Origin: Membranipora membranacea
Taxonomy: Eukaryota > Bryozoa > Gymnolaemata > Cheilostomatida > Membraniporidae
Reading direction: 5' to 3'
DNA length: 64,000 bases
NCBI GenBank assembly: GCA_914767715.1
Contig: OU612066.1
Coordinates: forward strand, 19,690,283 to 19,754,282
In this document: piece after piece, positions 62,801-64,000 of the stretch
How positions within the stretch are numbered: position 1 is the first letter of the stretch
Layout of the letters: the number at the start of each line of letters is the position of its first letter
The notes under the pieces: generated by a model
What the model was told of the DNA's origin: nothing
The model's input: only the letters and a program-made list of their open reading frames with translations
Database searches by the model: none
Made by a program: the position numbers and the translations under genes

Positions 62801-63981
62801 TTTTAGATTGGCCTATAGTTCTTTATTTTGGTTAGATGTTGTGTTTTGATGGTCTGTTTTGTGTGTCGAGCTGCCTGCTCATGAGTAGATAACTCCACAT
62901 TATCGGGCTGAATCCCAGTCTAACACCATCCTAAAGCTATATGTTTGGTCTCACAATCTAACAATGGATTCAATAAAACAATTTTGTTCAACAGTACCTT
63001 TGTTCCATATTCATAGAGAAGATGAAGGTAGTATTTATCCTGTGGTAGCAAATCCTCATATTCTACCAAAGAGTCTTCTGCTCCCAAATCATACAGATTT
63101 CCCAGTATAAACCTCATTCTTTTCCGGAGCTATGATAATGAAAAATCCTTATTTAGAACCATACATTGTTCATTTCAAGAAAGAAGAATCCAAAACTTTT
63201 AAATCACTGCAGGACAGTATACCATATGCATATGAAAGAGGATAACTTGATTCTCAATCTCATTTACAAGTATTGCTTATAAATTCAGCTACAGATCAAA
63301 GATTTGGAAAATCTCAATGTTACATTCATGAAAAATCAATATACCGGAAAATCGATTATCAGGGTGAGGATGCTGTAACAACACCTAGGGTCTAATTTCA
63401 CAAAAAATGTCAATAATTATGGTGTCTGTTCAAATGAAAAGCATTAGTGAGCTATGAGGTTTAAGCCATGGTCTGTAGGCCTAGAGTGCGCTCCTATGAC
63501 TTTTGGAATGCCTTGATATAGGAAGCGCAGTAACTCGACTAGACCTATGTAATGCACAATATTGAGAGGCAAAGGATAATTTGATATTATAATATTGATT
63601 TGACACAGTTGTCTGTTAACCAAGGGTACATTAGGCAAAGTTTTGGCTGCGATTGGTTGGCGGGAGGAAGAGAGCCAATGACATGTCAGATGGTACTTTC
63701 CTAAAAGCACCTATTGGTATAATTCATAGAGAATGTGAATCTGTTTCAATATCTCTATATCACAATAGATACTTTCAGAGACCTGGCATTGGCTCTCTTA
63801 AAATCTCAGCAGCCAATCAGATCAGAGCTGACACATTGTCTAAGGGAACGTACAAACTCACAAGTAGAATCTTATCGTTGTATTGCTTAGTTATGTCTGG
63901 TCCGATGTCTACGTTTGTTATACTGTACTTGTTAGCAGCCCACCATCTTAGGACGTCAACTCCATAAGCTGGCCAGTTTTT
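59866..63981 (-). CDS. IARS2: Mitochondrial-type isoleucyl-tRNA synthetase, C-terminal seven exons (5' part beyond the window)
   Basis: Minus-strand exons 63862-63981, 62998-63129, 62273-62376, 61831-61985, 61161-61366, 60436-60592 and 59866-60002 join in phase to 1011 nt (336 residues and the stop). Product order: YGVDVLRWWAA (end of the catalytic core); LGNLYDLGAED, LLPQDKYYLHLLYEYGTK and KDRLYCYPLDSLDRRSAQTV (anticodon-binding domain); LRSFVPILPFFAEDCY; FRSGWFSLQSQWHNPAL; and a C-terminal zinc-binding CERC...CEMC module. This is the family layout of bacterial/mitochondrial isoleucyl-tRNA synthetases, which charge tRNA-Ile in the mitochondrial matrix. The KMSKS loop and signature exons lie upstream, outside the window. 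Relics of a second copy are at 58.6 and 50.85 kb. Confidence 0.9.
60755..60830 (+). mobile_element. Possible tRNA-like SINE head relic
   Basis: CCGTGGCTCAGTAGACAG at 60761 and GGGTTCAATCCCC at 60795-60807 resemble A and B boxes, but they are closer together than in a tRNA. No second copy was found. It lies within a synthetase intron. Confidence 0.3.
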
Positions 63982-64000
63982 CTGTAACAATTTGAATATA

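Overview
This is a eukaryotic, almost certainly animal, segment. The genes are split into short exons with GT-AG introns. The only housekeeping gene is a nuclear-encoded mitochondrial-type isoleucyl-tRNA synthetase. The repeats are tRNA-derived short elements, decayed LINE reverse-transcriptase ends, foldbacks, microsatellites and long poly(dG/dC) tracts. The low GC and the B-box/beta-propeller and caspase-like families suggest a marine invertebrate such as a lophotrochozoan or a basal deuterostome. I cannot name the species.

Layout. (1) 0.3-16.3 kb: a cluster of four intact arylalkylamine-N-acetyltransferase-like GNAT genes, each with four exons, plus at least two relic exons. There are two subtypes. 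Type A lies at 295-3453 (+) and 9518-11602 (-); type B lies at 7371-9056 (-) and 14801-16310 (+). The order A+ B- A- B+ means an A-B pair is inverted between an outer A and an outer B. Between the first two lies an unrecognised multi-exon gene (4.6-6.7 kb) with one in-frame TAG; its intron holds two SINEs head to head. The 12.7-14.0 kb stretch holds a cluster of near-perfect palindromes. (2) 17.8-27.1 kb: a broken, 5'-truncated copy of a B-box/coiled-coil/beta-propeller (TRIM-like) gene, followed by an apparently intact 510-residue paralogue. A LINE 3' end sits in the intact gene's first intron. (3) 27-51 kb: gene-poor DNA with only weak ORFs and a 760-bp foldback element at 45.5-46.3 kb. (4) 51.4-55.1 kb: a decayed LINE reverse-transcriptase end, then a single-exon 638-residue caspase-like gene with a long disordered N-terminus, then a broken tandem copy of its protease domain. 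(5) 57.8-64 kb: a second copy of the tRNA-like element, then the last seven coding exons of the isoleucyl-tRNA synthetase on the minus strand, running off the right edge. Two relic exons of a second synthetase copy (58.6 kb and 50.85 kb) flank the caspase-like locus.

The genes do not form an operon or an obvious pathway. The main pattern is local duplication and decay: each of the three accessory families (GNAT, TRIM-like, caspase-like), and also the tRNA synthetase, has an intact copy beside a broken one. I found no rRNA, intact tRNA gene or CRISPR array. All exon boundaries were read by eye from splice consensus, reading phase and comparison between paralogues.
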